Positions 46,033 through 56,139 of a stretch of 64,000 bases of DNA are shown in pieces. The stretch covers positions 39,483,140 through 39,547,139 of the forward strand of contig NC_081411.1 in NCBI RefSeq assembly GCF_030272615.1, given 5' to 3'. This DNA comes from Cryptomeria japonica (taxonomy: Eukaryota; Streptophyta; Pinopsida; Cupressales; Cupressaceae). The position numbers and the translations under genes were made by a program. How positions within the stretch are numbered: the stretch's first letter is position 1; every line of letters begins with the position of its first letter. Under the pieces are notes generated by a model. It was not told the DNA's origin, did no database searches, and saw only the letters and a list, made by a program, of their open reading frames with translations.

Positions 46033-48643
46033 TGGTGCAGGAGCACCTGAGCACCTGAATGCTCAAATCACAGCAGGTATAGCATTTTGTTGCAAATTAA
46101 GCATGTGTGTTTATTTTATGCTTCTAGTAGGTTTAATAGGTTTTTTTTGTGGTGTAATGAGGTTTGGAACTCATTTTGTTTAAGAGTTTCCAAGATTTTT
46201 GGTTTTTGCTCAATGGGCCAAAAATTGTCAATTTCGGGTCCAAATGAGCATTTTTGAATTTTTTGATGTTGTAAAGCCTTGAAAGGAATTGGAGCATGTT
46301 TATTTAGTGTTTATAAATGATTTTGATTCATTGGTTTGAGTGCCAAGTCACCAGAAGTCAAAATGCAATTTTTGAGCAACAAAAGTTGTCAAAAAGTTGT
46401 CAAAAGTTGTCAAAAAAGTGGTTTTTGGTGGTTTTGGTTAGTTCCAGCCTGTACCCATCTGTACAAGGGCTTCAACAAGTTGGCACATGTATATAAACCA
46501 TGTTCCAATCATTGTATGGGTTGTTCATTTTGGAAAATTAAGAGAAATACTTATTTTGCTCTCATTTTTGTGAGTTTTTAACTAATTTTCTACACTTTTG
46601 AGAGTACAGTCCGTACCATGGCTCCATGAGTCCGTACTACTCTTTTTTTTCACTGCTGTGATCTCTCTTGATGTTTTAGTAGTGATCTCTAATCTTTTCT
46701 TGGGGTTTGGAACAAGTTTTGTTTGAAGTGCTCTTGAGAAAGGCATAGTTTTGTGGTTCCAATGGAAGATCATTCATGGTCCAACTAATTTCTTCAAAGT
46801 CTCTTCATCCATGGCTTTGAGGGAATTTGTTGGATCTGTACATACTGTACCATACATCCATTTTCCTTTTCTAGCAATGTACAAGTGTTTGTAAGCCCAT
46901 GGCAAGTGTGTGAAGTGAGCAACTTGGCTTGGGTATTCTCAAATTTGTTTAAATGGTACTTTGTTGTTCATAGCACTGTACCTTGAAATGTTAAAGAAGA
47001 AACAAGTTGGCAAGAGACAACATTGTGCTTTACCATCCTTGTCTCTCTCATGACTTGGTTGGAAGCAAGAGGCAAAGGTGTAAAATGGACTGCAAAATAG
47101 TGAGTCACTGTTTCATTGTTAGATCCTCATTGCCAACCTCTCTAAATGGATAGTATGGAATGATGTATTCCTCTTTCTTGCATCATGAAAATGTATTTGC
47201 AAGTGGTTTCAATGTGGAGAAGATAAGATACACCATTTGATTGTAAAGGACCTAAATAAGGATCCTAGAAAAAGTGTATTTCTTTGTCACAGTCTTATAA
47301 GGCTGTCATGTTTTGTGGCATCCCTTGAGTGTTCAACTTTTAAGATCTTTAAGAGGCTATATGTATTGTTTTTACCTTTCCATTAACACCCCTTTGCAGG
47401 CCAGCGACAGATTGAAGAAATAAATTAAAAAAAAGAAAGAAAGTACAAATAGTTTTAAGACTGTTAAAAGTGCAGTGATGGCGGTGTATGACCAACAGTC
47501 ATAAAAAACTCCTTTCCTACTTGTTTGCAGGTTGCTCCAACTTCTATCAAGTCTTTATTGCATCTAGATTTGACAGTATTACATTGTATTTGGTGTACAA
47601 ATGTTGAAATGTATGCAAAAACATTAAAATCATTGCTGTCCCAGTCCTCTAGACTATTTTTTCTGTGTAAGGGCAGCAGTATGGCATTTATTTGACATAA
47701 TGTCAGTGTTCTAAGATAAGGTTTGAATCTTTGGGAGTGCTTGGTATATGTCAAAGCAAGGTTTAAAACATTTAATTGGGTCTAGTAACATGGAGAAGAC
47801 TTTTAAATTGCAAACCCTCACTAAAACCTTCAAAAACCCTTGAAAAGTGCCTATTTTGTGGGGCAGTCCTAAAACAGTCCATACAGTACTTGCCATAGAA
47901 AAAATCCTTGAGCTTTCATCATCAAATGACCACATCTCCAAGGGTTTTCCATGAAGTTTAGCAGATTGAGCAAGGTGAACAAATTTCACTAGAAACTAGG
48001 GCTAATTCTAGTAGCCTTTTTGGAGCAAATTTGACCAATTCATGAAATCGGTAAGGAAGGGGAAGAAATTGGTTGTTTCAAATCATCAAAATTGATGAGT
48101 AGAGACCTGAGATACCCTACTACAATATCCAAAGCATTGTATTGAACCATTTGATAAAATGGACCTTTTGCACCTAGAAAGTTGCTTTGAGTAACCCTAC
48201 GTTCTTTGCTTCCAATTGAGAAATTTCCATTCTTGAGAAGTGAAGGACAGTCATCATACTTTGCAGACCTGTTTAGATGCTCAGTCAACACATTAATATG
48301 ATTGAAATCCTTAAAGGTGCAAACAAGGTTAGGTAAACCATGGTTCTCCAACAGTTGCCCATTCCTGGAAGAGAGGAGATTCAGCCAGTTGGACAACCAA
48401 ACTTGTTCATTTTTGGTGACACTCAAGAGGACCTCATTTCAGATTTGAATGCCTTAGCATGGAAGGTAAGGAGGAGTGATGTCCAATACAATAGGGTGCA
48501 AGCAGTGTTGAATAGAGAGGAGGAGATAGGAGAAAGGTTTAGAAGAATCCCATTTGTGCCTAGGGATTGATTTGGGAAGAACATTGAGAACAAAAGCCCA
48601 CCAACCTCAAAGAAGACTAACCTTCTATCATCCCTCCTCATCA
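46033..48643 (+). mobile_element. Probable solo LTR, 2.6 kb, inserted in unit 1
   Basis: The segment begins TGGTGCAGG and ends CTCATCA, so it has TG..CA termini. It is flanked by GTACA at 46028-46032 and 48644-48648. Units 2 and 3 lack it and read straight across the site, so it is an insertion. No partner LTR or pol sequence is present, which points to a solo LTR. A TATA-like ATGTATATAAACC lies at 46488-46500. The frames inside (47464-48570) show no known domain. It is a fossil, and its family is not recognised. Confidence 0.6.
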
Positions 48644-48648
48644 GTACA

Positions 48649-49055
48649 AGAGCAATTAGGATCTAAATACATGAACTATATGATCTACTACAAAGTGATG
48701 TATGAAGCCTTACGTTCTAAAGAAAAATATAAGAGCTTGGTCGCTTGGCTAACAAAATTAAGTCAATGATGAATAATTGTTAAGAAGAATTTGATATCGA
48801 TACCCAAAAATTACCCAAGATACAATGACCCAAATAGATTCCAAGTTATCATAAAAGAAAACATGAATAAAAAAATTAGTCAACCAACCACTTAAAAGGT
48901 CAAAAATAATAAAGGAATGGTGGCATTCACTAAGTTGAAATAAGGAAAGAAGCCATGAATATGAAATCCAACCCGAGGACTGAAATAATGGTACATAGAT
49001 AGAACATAAGAGGAGGTGATGGACCCTAATGCCTTGAAATATCACTTAAAACACA
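48649..49055 (+). repeat. Repeated unit 1, module Y1
   Basis: Y1 aligns with Y2 (51049-51365) and Y3 (about 58025-58430). The shared order is AGCAATTAGGATCT-like start, GAAGCCTTAMGTTCTAAAG, GCTTGGTYGCTTGGC, TCAATGATGAATAATTGTTAA, ACCACTTAAAAGGTCAAAAAT and CCTAATGCCTTGAAATATCAC. Confidence 0.75.
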
Positions 49056-49541
49056 ACTTCAGTCAAACATGAGATAACAGCCATTCACTTTCAATTTAGA
49101 TAGCTTGGATAAGAATCGTACACGTAAGCAGGTACTATTAATCAAGCTACAGACTAAAAGCATCAAGAGTGTTTCAACAGTATTTATTCGTATAAAATAA
49201 ATTTAATCTTACTGATTATTATGAACTCTGAAAGGGTTTGAAAAAACATCTCTAGTAATTTTCTATTTGACGTTAAATCCATCTTCAAGATGCCTCCGCA
49301 AAAAAAAATCATAACGAGGTAGCGGCCAAGGTAGCCGACTAAATTTTTACCATCAAGTTTATTAAAAAACATGGCCCACTGTTCTCGAAATGAATGAGTC
49401 AAGAACCATAGTAATGTGATATCCTTTTCAGTAAACTGTCCACGTGCCCAATTTATTTAGTTTTCAAATTTTTGGTACGATTTTAAATTTATTGCCAGCT
49501 TTCTCTTTAATATTTCCACCAGGTCACATTTCATATCTTTT
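49056..49541 (+). promoter_or_regulatory. Repeated unit 1, SDR promoter region P1
   Basis: This stretch is about 90 percent identical by eye to P2 (51916-52420). Shared words include AGAATCGTACACGTAA, TTCTATTTGACGTTAAATCC and GTAATGTGATATCCTTTTCA. P1 has a CACGTG G-box at about 49440 where P2 reads CACATG. P1 is joined directly to the SDR2 intron; the TATA box and exon 1 of unit 2 have no counterpart here. Confidence 0.65.
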
Positions 49542-49956
49542 ATTACATGATCATAATTTTCTTCTTACATCCTTTAATTCTATTTGCAGATAATCATGAA
49601 GTCTGGTTTGAATATGCCGATTGGAGGGTAAGTTTTCAATAATTACAAGCGGAGCACATGGCACTGGAGAAGCTATTGCTCGCCTCTTCAACAAACGTGG
49701 AGCGAAAGTCATGATTGCAGACATTGCAGACGATGTTGGTCATAAGCTGGCAGAATCTTTGTTACAGTGGACAGTCTATATTCACTGTGATGTGAGCAAA
49801 GAGGAAGACGTTAGGACAGCAGTAGATTTGGCCATGGAAAAGCATGGACAATTGGACATTATGTTTAGCAATGCGGGTATTGTAGATAGCCATCGAAATA
49901 GTGTTGCAGAGTATAACATGGAGGAAGCAATACAAATACCTCAACAACCTCTATAA
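49541..49956 (+). pseudogene. SDR pseudogene 2, truncated at both ends
   Basis: About 300 bases match exon 2 of the intact gene at 52639, from LEGKFSIITSGAHGTGEAIA to the SVAEYNME segment (49620-49921). The core promoter and exon 1 are missing: the sequence jumps from the P module to the intron at about 49541 (roughly 165 bases lost compared with unit 2). The used splice acceptor reads CCG instead of CAG. At 49922 the homology stops in mid-exon and module X2 begins, so the last ten codons of the frame (EAIQIPQQPL) come from unrelated DNA. The glycine motif is altered (TSGAHGTG). The catalytic Ser-Tyr-Lys part is absent. It cannot make an enzyme. Confidence 0.92.
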
Positions 49957-50527
49957 AAGAACATAGAAAATTCCTCAATCTAATCAATATCAATTACTAG
50001 ATACTTGTATGTCTCATGTGCTTGCTACGTCCACCTCCTTGGTGCCTACCTGGCTAGATATACACATTCAAAGTAGACAACGACTAATAAAACTAGTATC
50101 AAGCGGTTTTTCTAGCATTATGGCAATGATCGAGGCATCAAGACCCAAAAATAGACCAAGAAATATAACTTTCACTTCTATTAATGGATTTAGAGCTAGA
50201 ATAATTGAGATATCTATGCATATGATTATGATTGATAATGATGAGATGGAGCTTACAACAATAGATTACAACAATAATATTATCAACGTTGGTGTGCAGG
50301 CAAGGGAGCAAGATATAAATGAAACATAAAGTACAATGATTTCAAATTTATCTCGAATGGATAAGGATTTCAAGACAAAGACGAAACTTGAGGAGGAAGA
50401 ACTAGAGCTAATATCATAAATTGAAAACTTGGATGATCACCTCCAAGCTGTATTAGATCGATATATAACAACTACTATTTTTTTTCTTTTCAACAGACAT
50501 CTCATTCTTATAAGATGGAGCATATAA
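49923..50527 (+). repeat. Repeated unit 2, module X2 (5'-truncated)
   Basis: X2 aligns with the last third of X3 (57480-58020), from AAGCAATACAAATACCTC through GCATCAAGACCCAAAAATAG and AACACTTGGATGATCACC-like words. It starts abruptly in the middle of SDR2. The plus-strand frame 50009-50329 is not conserved in the other copies and is not called a gene. Confidence 0.75.
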
Positions 50528-50599
50528 TGGAGTATGTAGAGAAGAGAACCAGTAATGGATCGTGTTCCAATAATCAATCACTCTTTGTGCATCTAACTT

Positions 50600-51048
50600 C
50601 TTAATTATTAAATTTAAAGGAGTTAGAAAAATGATACGTCCCATTACTAATTTTAAAGGACACAAAAAATGATAATAAAAATCTCATTAATAAGTTTAAT
50701 ATGTATCAATAGTAGATCACATTTTATCTTTTTTGATCCATAATTGATCTATTTGTGCACCACTACTATGACATTTGTCCACAAGTACCACCAATTTTGA
50801 GTGGATGGTTATTGAAACATCTTTAAGTAGGTATCATTCGACACTTTGAAAGGTGTACTTTTTGACCCATGTGTGCATAACTAATCCCACATCATGTGTC
50901 GTGACTACCCATAAGCCATAACCTTAGCTATAAGTAGTTAAGTTATATACACAAACAACAACAACAAAAAATCATCAAAAATCGATGTATCGTTTAGGAT
51001 CTATAGGTACACGAAGTTAGATATAACCACTATTGGTAAACTTCCCAT
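50600..51048. repeat. Inverted arm, left of Y2
   Basis: This roughly 430-base arm is the inverse of 51366-51790. Matching words include ATCGTTTAGGATCTRTRGGT, CTTTTTGACCC, TCTTTAAGTAGGTATCA and TATGTATCAATAGT. Unit 3 lacks it, so it is an insertion. Confidence 0.75.
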
Positions 51049-51365
51049 AACATGAACAATTAAGATCTGCATGGGGAACTATATGAACAAGGCTACAAAG
51101 TAATGGATCCTTAAGTTCAAAATAAAAACGCAAGAGCTTGGTTGCTTGGCGAACAAGATCAGCTCAATGATGAATGATTGTTAAGAAGAATTCAATATTG
51201 ATGCCTAAAATTTATTTAGGATAGTGATAACCATCCAAATAGATCTCCAACTTGTCATAAAAGAGAGTATAGATAAAAATATTAATTAGTTGGAACCACT
51301 TAAAAGATCAAAAATAATAAAGTGAAGAAATGAATGACTGATAAGATTCATGAGGTGAAGCATAC
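51049..51365 (+). repeat. Repeated unit 2, module Y2
   Basis: The counterpart of Y1 and Y3, about 317 bases, enclosed by two inverted arms. Confidence 0.75.
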
Positions 51366-51790
51366 CAATAGTCATTATAGCTAACTTCGCATACCCACAG
51401 ATCCTAAACGATACAGGGGTATTGACGATTTTTTTAATTGTATCTATATGTCACTTAACTGTATTAGCTATTGTTTTGGCTTCTTAGAAGTAATGATACA
51501 TGTTGCGGGATCTATTATGTGTGAAAGGGTCAAAAAGTGGTCATTTTAATGTGTCGCCTGATACCTACTTAAAGATTCCCCAAAAACCATGTGGTATAAC
51601 CACTTCAAAATTTGCCTAACCTATATACAAAAATAAAGTTGCACAACTTGTCCAATTAAAATCTTTAAGTTCTAACTATTGAAGGTACAAATAGACAACT
51701 ATTGATACATATGAAATTTATTAATAAATTTTTAATTATCATTTTTTTGATTTCTTTAAATTTAGAAATTGAAAAATTAAATCATTTTAT
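51366..51790. repeat. Inverted arm, right of Y2
   Basis: The inverse partner of 50600-51048. Its right end runs into a duplicated segment (TTGATTTCTTTAAATTTAG at 51748 and 51790). It interrupts the Y-to-P continuity seen in unit 3. Confidence 0.75.
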
Positions 51791-51867
51791 TGATTTCTTT
51801 AAATTTAGAAATTGAAAAATTAGAATTGAAAAAAGAAAAAACCATCCCAGAACTAAGAGAATAGTAT

Positions 51868-52528
51868 ATTGGTAGACCATGATGATGAGTTGATAGACCC
51901 TGATGCCTTGAAATATCACGCGAAACACCACCTGAGTGAAACTTGAGGTAACAGCCATTCAGTTTCAATTTAGATAGCTTGGATAAGAATCGTACACGTA
52001 AACAAGTACTATTAATCCAGCTACAAACTAAAAACATCAAGAGAGTTCCGGCAGTATTTATTCGTATAAAATAAAATCAATCTTACTGATTATTATGAAC
52101 GTTGAAAGGGTTTGACGAAACCTCTCTAGTAATTTTCTATTTGACGTTAAATCCAGCTTCAAGATGCCCTGGCAAAAAACTTTCGTGACCATCTAGCGGC
52201 CATGGTAGCCAACCAATTTTTTACCATCCTCGAAATTGTCTAATGTCCTCAAAATGAATGCGTCAAGGACCATAGTAATGTGATATCCTTTTCAGTACAC
52301 TGTCCACATGCCCAATTTATTACTGTATGAAATTCTGGGTACGAATTTAAATTTATTTCTACCTTTCTCTTAAATATTCCACCAGCCCACTCTTCATATC
52401 TTTTATCACTCTTCATATCTTTTATTTATAGTATCTTCTCTGAATCATCATGCAACTATCTGCTTTAGCTTTATCACATCTCAACTTCTAAAGCGTATTC
52501 TTTGACAAGCTTCAAAAGAGGAAGAACT
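51868..52528 (+). promoter_or_regulatory. Promoter and 5' leader of the intact SDR gene (P2)
   Basis: A TATA-like TATTTATA lies at 52423-52430, about 100 bases before the ATG. Just upstream a 19-base unit (CACTCTTCATATCTTTTAT) is tandemly doubled at 52388-52406 and 52407-52425; unit 1 has only one. Further up are ACGT-containing words (GTACACGTAA near 51990, TTTGACGTTAAA near 52140) of the type bound by bZIP factors. Function is inference from sequence. Confidence 0.55.
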
Positions 52529-53416
52529 ATGTCTACATCGGCGACACAGAGAAGGTAATAACTTACATGCTCATAATTTTCCTCTTACATCGTTTAATTC
52601 TATTTGCAGATAATATGAGGTCTGGTTTGAATATGCAGATTGAAGGGAAAGGTTGCAATAATTACAGGCGGAGCACATGGCATTGGGGAAGCTAGTGCTC
52701 GCCTCTTCAACAAACATGGAGCGAAAGTCATAATTGCAGACATTGCAGACGATGCTGGTCATAAGCTGGCAGAATCTCTGTCACAGTGGGCAGTCTATAT
52801 TCACTGTGATGTGAGCAAAGAGGAAGACGTTAGGGCAGCAGTAGATTTGGCCATGGAGAAGCACGGACAACTGGACATTATGTTTAACAATGCGGGCATG
52901 GTAGATAGCCATCGAAGTAGTGTTGTGGAGTATAACATGGAGCAATTTGAACGCACCATGAATGTAAATGTAAAAGGAGTAATGCACGGCATTAAGCATG
53001 CTGCCCGCGTAATGATACCCAGGCGAAAAGGGTGCATAATTTCTACAGCCAGTATTTCAGGCGTTGTGGGAGGAACTACATCTTATGGATACACTGCTTC
53101 AAAACATGCAGTTATAGGCTTGACTAAAAATGGTGCAGCTGAACTCGGAAAATATGGTATCAGAGTCAACTGTGTTTCTCCTTATCTTGTTGCAACTGGG
53201 CTTATAATGAACTATTCAGCAAAAGGGAAGAATGAAATGGAGACGTGGGGTAGCAGCTTAGCCAACTTGAAGGGAACGATTCTTAAAGCAGAGGATATTG
53301 CAGAGGCTGCTCTGTATTTGGCCAGTGATGAATCTAAATATGTGAGCGGCCATAATCTTGTTGTGGATGGAGGCTTCACGGTTGTAAACCACGACTGGGG
53401 ACTTTACAGGCCATAA
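52529..53416 (+). CDS. Short-chain dehydrogenase/reductase, SDR110C-like, intact
   Basis: Two exons: 52529-52554 and 52639-53416, joined across an 84-base GT-AG intron in phase 2, giving 267 residues. The protein starts MSTSATQRRLKGKVAIITGG. Seen motifs: cofactor TGxxxGxG at residues 18-25 (TGGAHGIG), Asp43 after the second strand (ADIADD), which favours NAD over NADP, CDV at 65-67, NNAG at 92-95, Asn119, Ser147, Tyr160 and Lys164 (YTASK). LGKYGIRVNCVSPY and [20 protein letters not shown] are typical of plant SDR110C enzymes such as secoisolariciresinol dehydrogenase and momilactone-A-synthase-like proteins. The length is normal for the family. They oxidise alcohols of lignans, terpenoids or similar in the cytosol; the substrate here is unknown. 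The start is the first ATG after the TATA-like word, and the intron position is shared with SDR1. It is the only complete copy of four. Confidence 0.93.
52555..52638 (+). other. SDR intron with two candidate acceptors
   Basis: The pyrimidine tract leads to a first AG at 52608-52609, yet the coding frame requires the second AG at 52637-52638, 29 bases on. Use of the first would place a TAA directly after codon 9. The same double arrangement is seen in SDR4. Confidence 0.75.
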
Positions 53417-53700
53417 TAACTGTGAACATTCAGTCTTCATGTCCTCATTCAAGTTAGCCTGATATAGGAGCTATGGATAGAACATGCGATGATTGTAGCT
53501 CAGTGATGTGAGAGAACATTACTACTAGTGCATTCTCTGTAAGATGCTAGTTATCTAGAACTTGTTATTTGCATCACATAATTTAGTTCAGGCCCTTATT
53601 CAATAATCCTGATATAGCAGCCATTTATAGTATCTATGATATAGTAGTGCAGTGATATGAAAAAGCACCATGGGAATACAACTATAGGGAAGATAATTTA
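53417..53700 (+). other. 3' flank of the intact SDR gene
   Basis: The first 185 bases match the 3' flank of SDR4 (59696-59883), including TCAAGTTAGCCTGAT and ATAATTTAGTTCAG. Inside it, 53459-53522 and 53607-53670 are loose copies of each other (CCTGATATAGSAGC, AGTGATRTGA). No clear polyadenylation signal stands out. Confidence 0.55.
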
Positions 53701-55899
53701 TTTACAATTTGTTGAATCTTCTTTCTACAATGTTTACGAGTTTATAATGCAATATATAGGATTTTGCTAGTTGTTGATGAAAGTAATAATATAATATACT
53801 TAAAATTATTGATGTACAATAATGTTGCTATAGGGATACGAAGGATTATGATAATCACCTATGTTGGTAGTGTGTGATTTTGATCAAATGGATAATGATG
53901 CTAGATGATGCATAATGACCTATAGGTGATTATTAACTTGAACCTTTTGTCTAGTGGCTCTATAAATAATGATTAGTTGAAATCGTGTTAGCTTAGGCAT
54001 TTGATTAGTTCAAATAATGACTAGCTGAAATTATATTAAGTTAAGCATGATTTTCTTTTCCTACATAGTTAAATTGGGGGAATGTAGACTCAAGTATACA
54101 TTGAGGAAGATAACAAATGACCAGATAGGCAAGTGAATTTGGGCTTATTTGTCTAAAATCTCAAGAATTGGACTAATAAGTTATCTCCCCTTGAACATGT
54201 GAGTTCCCAAATAACAGCGATTTCAACAAATACATCACCTCCAATGTCAAAGGAAGGAACAAAGAGACAATATAGTTACTTGTGATAATGACTCACACAG
54301 TTGATAACTCTCAAATTAATGATTTCCTTTTGATGGATGTGATCTTCCCCGCTTTAATTTTTATTGAAAAGTTAATCAAATTTTAATTCTTGCTTTCCTT
54401 TTTTGTGTTTGGCTTTTTTTCTCACATTTCTATATTCGTGACAAGTTCTGGTTAATAAATTTAATTTGATAGAAAATGTAAGTTTATGTGGAGATATTTG
54501 TTTTATTTTAAGTAATTATTGTTAACTCAAGACAACAAGTATATTTCTTTTATCAATTTGATGATTGTTGGTAGTTTTTTGAAACTTATAAAAACATTAA
54601 TACAACCTAGATAAGCTAAAAAGTAGTCAAGCATATGGTATTACCCAAGAAAAGTAGGCTTACGTAGCACTGTTATAAACCAATGTTCAAAATAAATTAA
54701 AGGAGAAAATGAAATTATAATTTTTTAAATAATAAAAAATATATATCAAATATATTGCACAGAATAGTCTTACATGTGTGTTGATTGAGCATAAAAAGGT
54801 TTCTCATCAATTTTGGCATATCTTCTAGTATAACCTTTCAAAATTATTTGTCTAGCCTAACTTGCTCAAATATCATATTATAAATTGGGATCTTAGGATA
54901 CTAATCATTATAAACAAGATATTAAATAAATGCATTGAGAATCATACAACCATAAAATAACACATTATACAAGATATAAATGGGAAAACCCTTCCAGGTA
55001 AAAAATACCCTATAAAGCATCATTTATGAAAACACTTACAAATGTAGTCTATCATGAATAGACTAGACCTAGGGACGCCCCTCCAGTAGTTTCAATTGGC
55101 CAATAATTCCTCTTGTGCATAGTGATACAACTCACCATAAAGCTCCAAATTCACATTCCTCTCATATAAGAGAGAACCTCCTTAAATATAAGAGGAAGGG
55201 TGACTTCACTAGTTGCAACTTTTCATTAACTCTCATTCACAAATAATTAATAATCTAACAGTTATTAGATTATAATTATTTCAAATTGGATATAATTTTA
55301 AAGCATATAGTATATAAGGTTTTATAACCTATATTAAAACATTATGTATAAATGTTATAAGGATGTGACCCCTAATAAAATTATGTTCTAATAATTACCC
55401 TCCTTCATCTTTCAAAATAAAAAATGTAGAGGATTTCAATCTTGTTAATGGATTTTGTTCATTAGCCATTACATTGAGTCCTTTAAGCATATGAAATTGG
55501 AACATATATAGAAAATATCAAGTAATCAATTGAAAGATCCATTAAAGACAATAAACCATGAGCCGAGAATTAGAAAACTACAATTAAAATATACATGATT
55601 TCTTGAGAGAAACTAACAAAAGGTGACTGATAAATCCAAGCAAGATAATGTAAAAAATTCTTGATAAGTTGTCACTCCTAAGATAGGAAATATGATGTCT
55701 CTCCTAGGAATAATAATGTGAATTCTAGATGCTTCAAATATTTCCCCCTAGATGTTCTGTTATCCTTAACTGATAAATGAAATCATACATCAACAATTTT
55801 CCAAATATGAAGACAATAGATAATTTAATATGAACTATTTATTTTAATATTTTTTTATCTAGAAGGCCCATATACCCTATATTGAAAATAATATGTATA
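53701..55899. other. AT-rich spacer between units 2 and 3
   Basis: No gene or clear repeat seen. Confidence 0.5.
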
Positions 55900-56060
55900 A
55901 TGTCAATGGGCCCTTGGTCTACTCGTGAAGTTGAATGGCTCCAAATGAGCCCACCAGGGTTCAAGTTTTGCTGAGTGCAAGGCTCCAACATCGTAAGGGA
56001 TGAGGCCAAGATCGTGCCTTGGGCGAGAGGTTCAGCCTATTGGATCGTGCCCCCATATTG
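55900..56060 (+). mobile_element. tRNA-derived SINE candidate
   Basis: A GC-rich 160-base island in AT-rich DNA. It contains an RNA polymerase III A-box-like TGGTCTACTCG at 55915-55925 and a B-box-like GGTTCAAGTTT at 55958-55968, spaced as in tRNA-derived SINEs. The body continues with GGCTCCAACATCGTAAGGG and CCTTGGGCGAGAGGTTCAGC. No clear A-tail or target duplication was found, so it may be a worn or tail-less copy. Confidence 0.45.
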
Positions 56061-56139
56061 GGTATTATCACTCAACTATTCCAAATTAATCTAGCAAATA
56101 ACAAGATCATTTGAAGAAGGAAGCTATGTCATACACATA

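Noticed and set aside
48340-48570. 76-codon plus-strand frame with charged, helical composition
   Set aside because: It lies inside the insertion 46033-48643, overlaps a longer frame on the other strand, and has no domain. I could not decide that either is real.
50009-50329. 106-codon frame in module X2
   Set aside because: The aligned parts of X1 and X3 are interrupted in this frame, so it is not conserved as protein.
52781-53037. Minus-strand frames across the SDR genes
   Set aside because: They are shadows of the conserved plus-strand exon and lack any known motif.
55915-55968. A functional tRNA gene
   Set aside because: A- and B-box-like words are present, but no cloverleaf with an acceptor stem can be drawn. 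SINE-like relic preferred.
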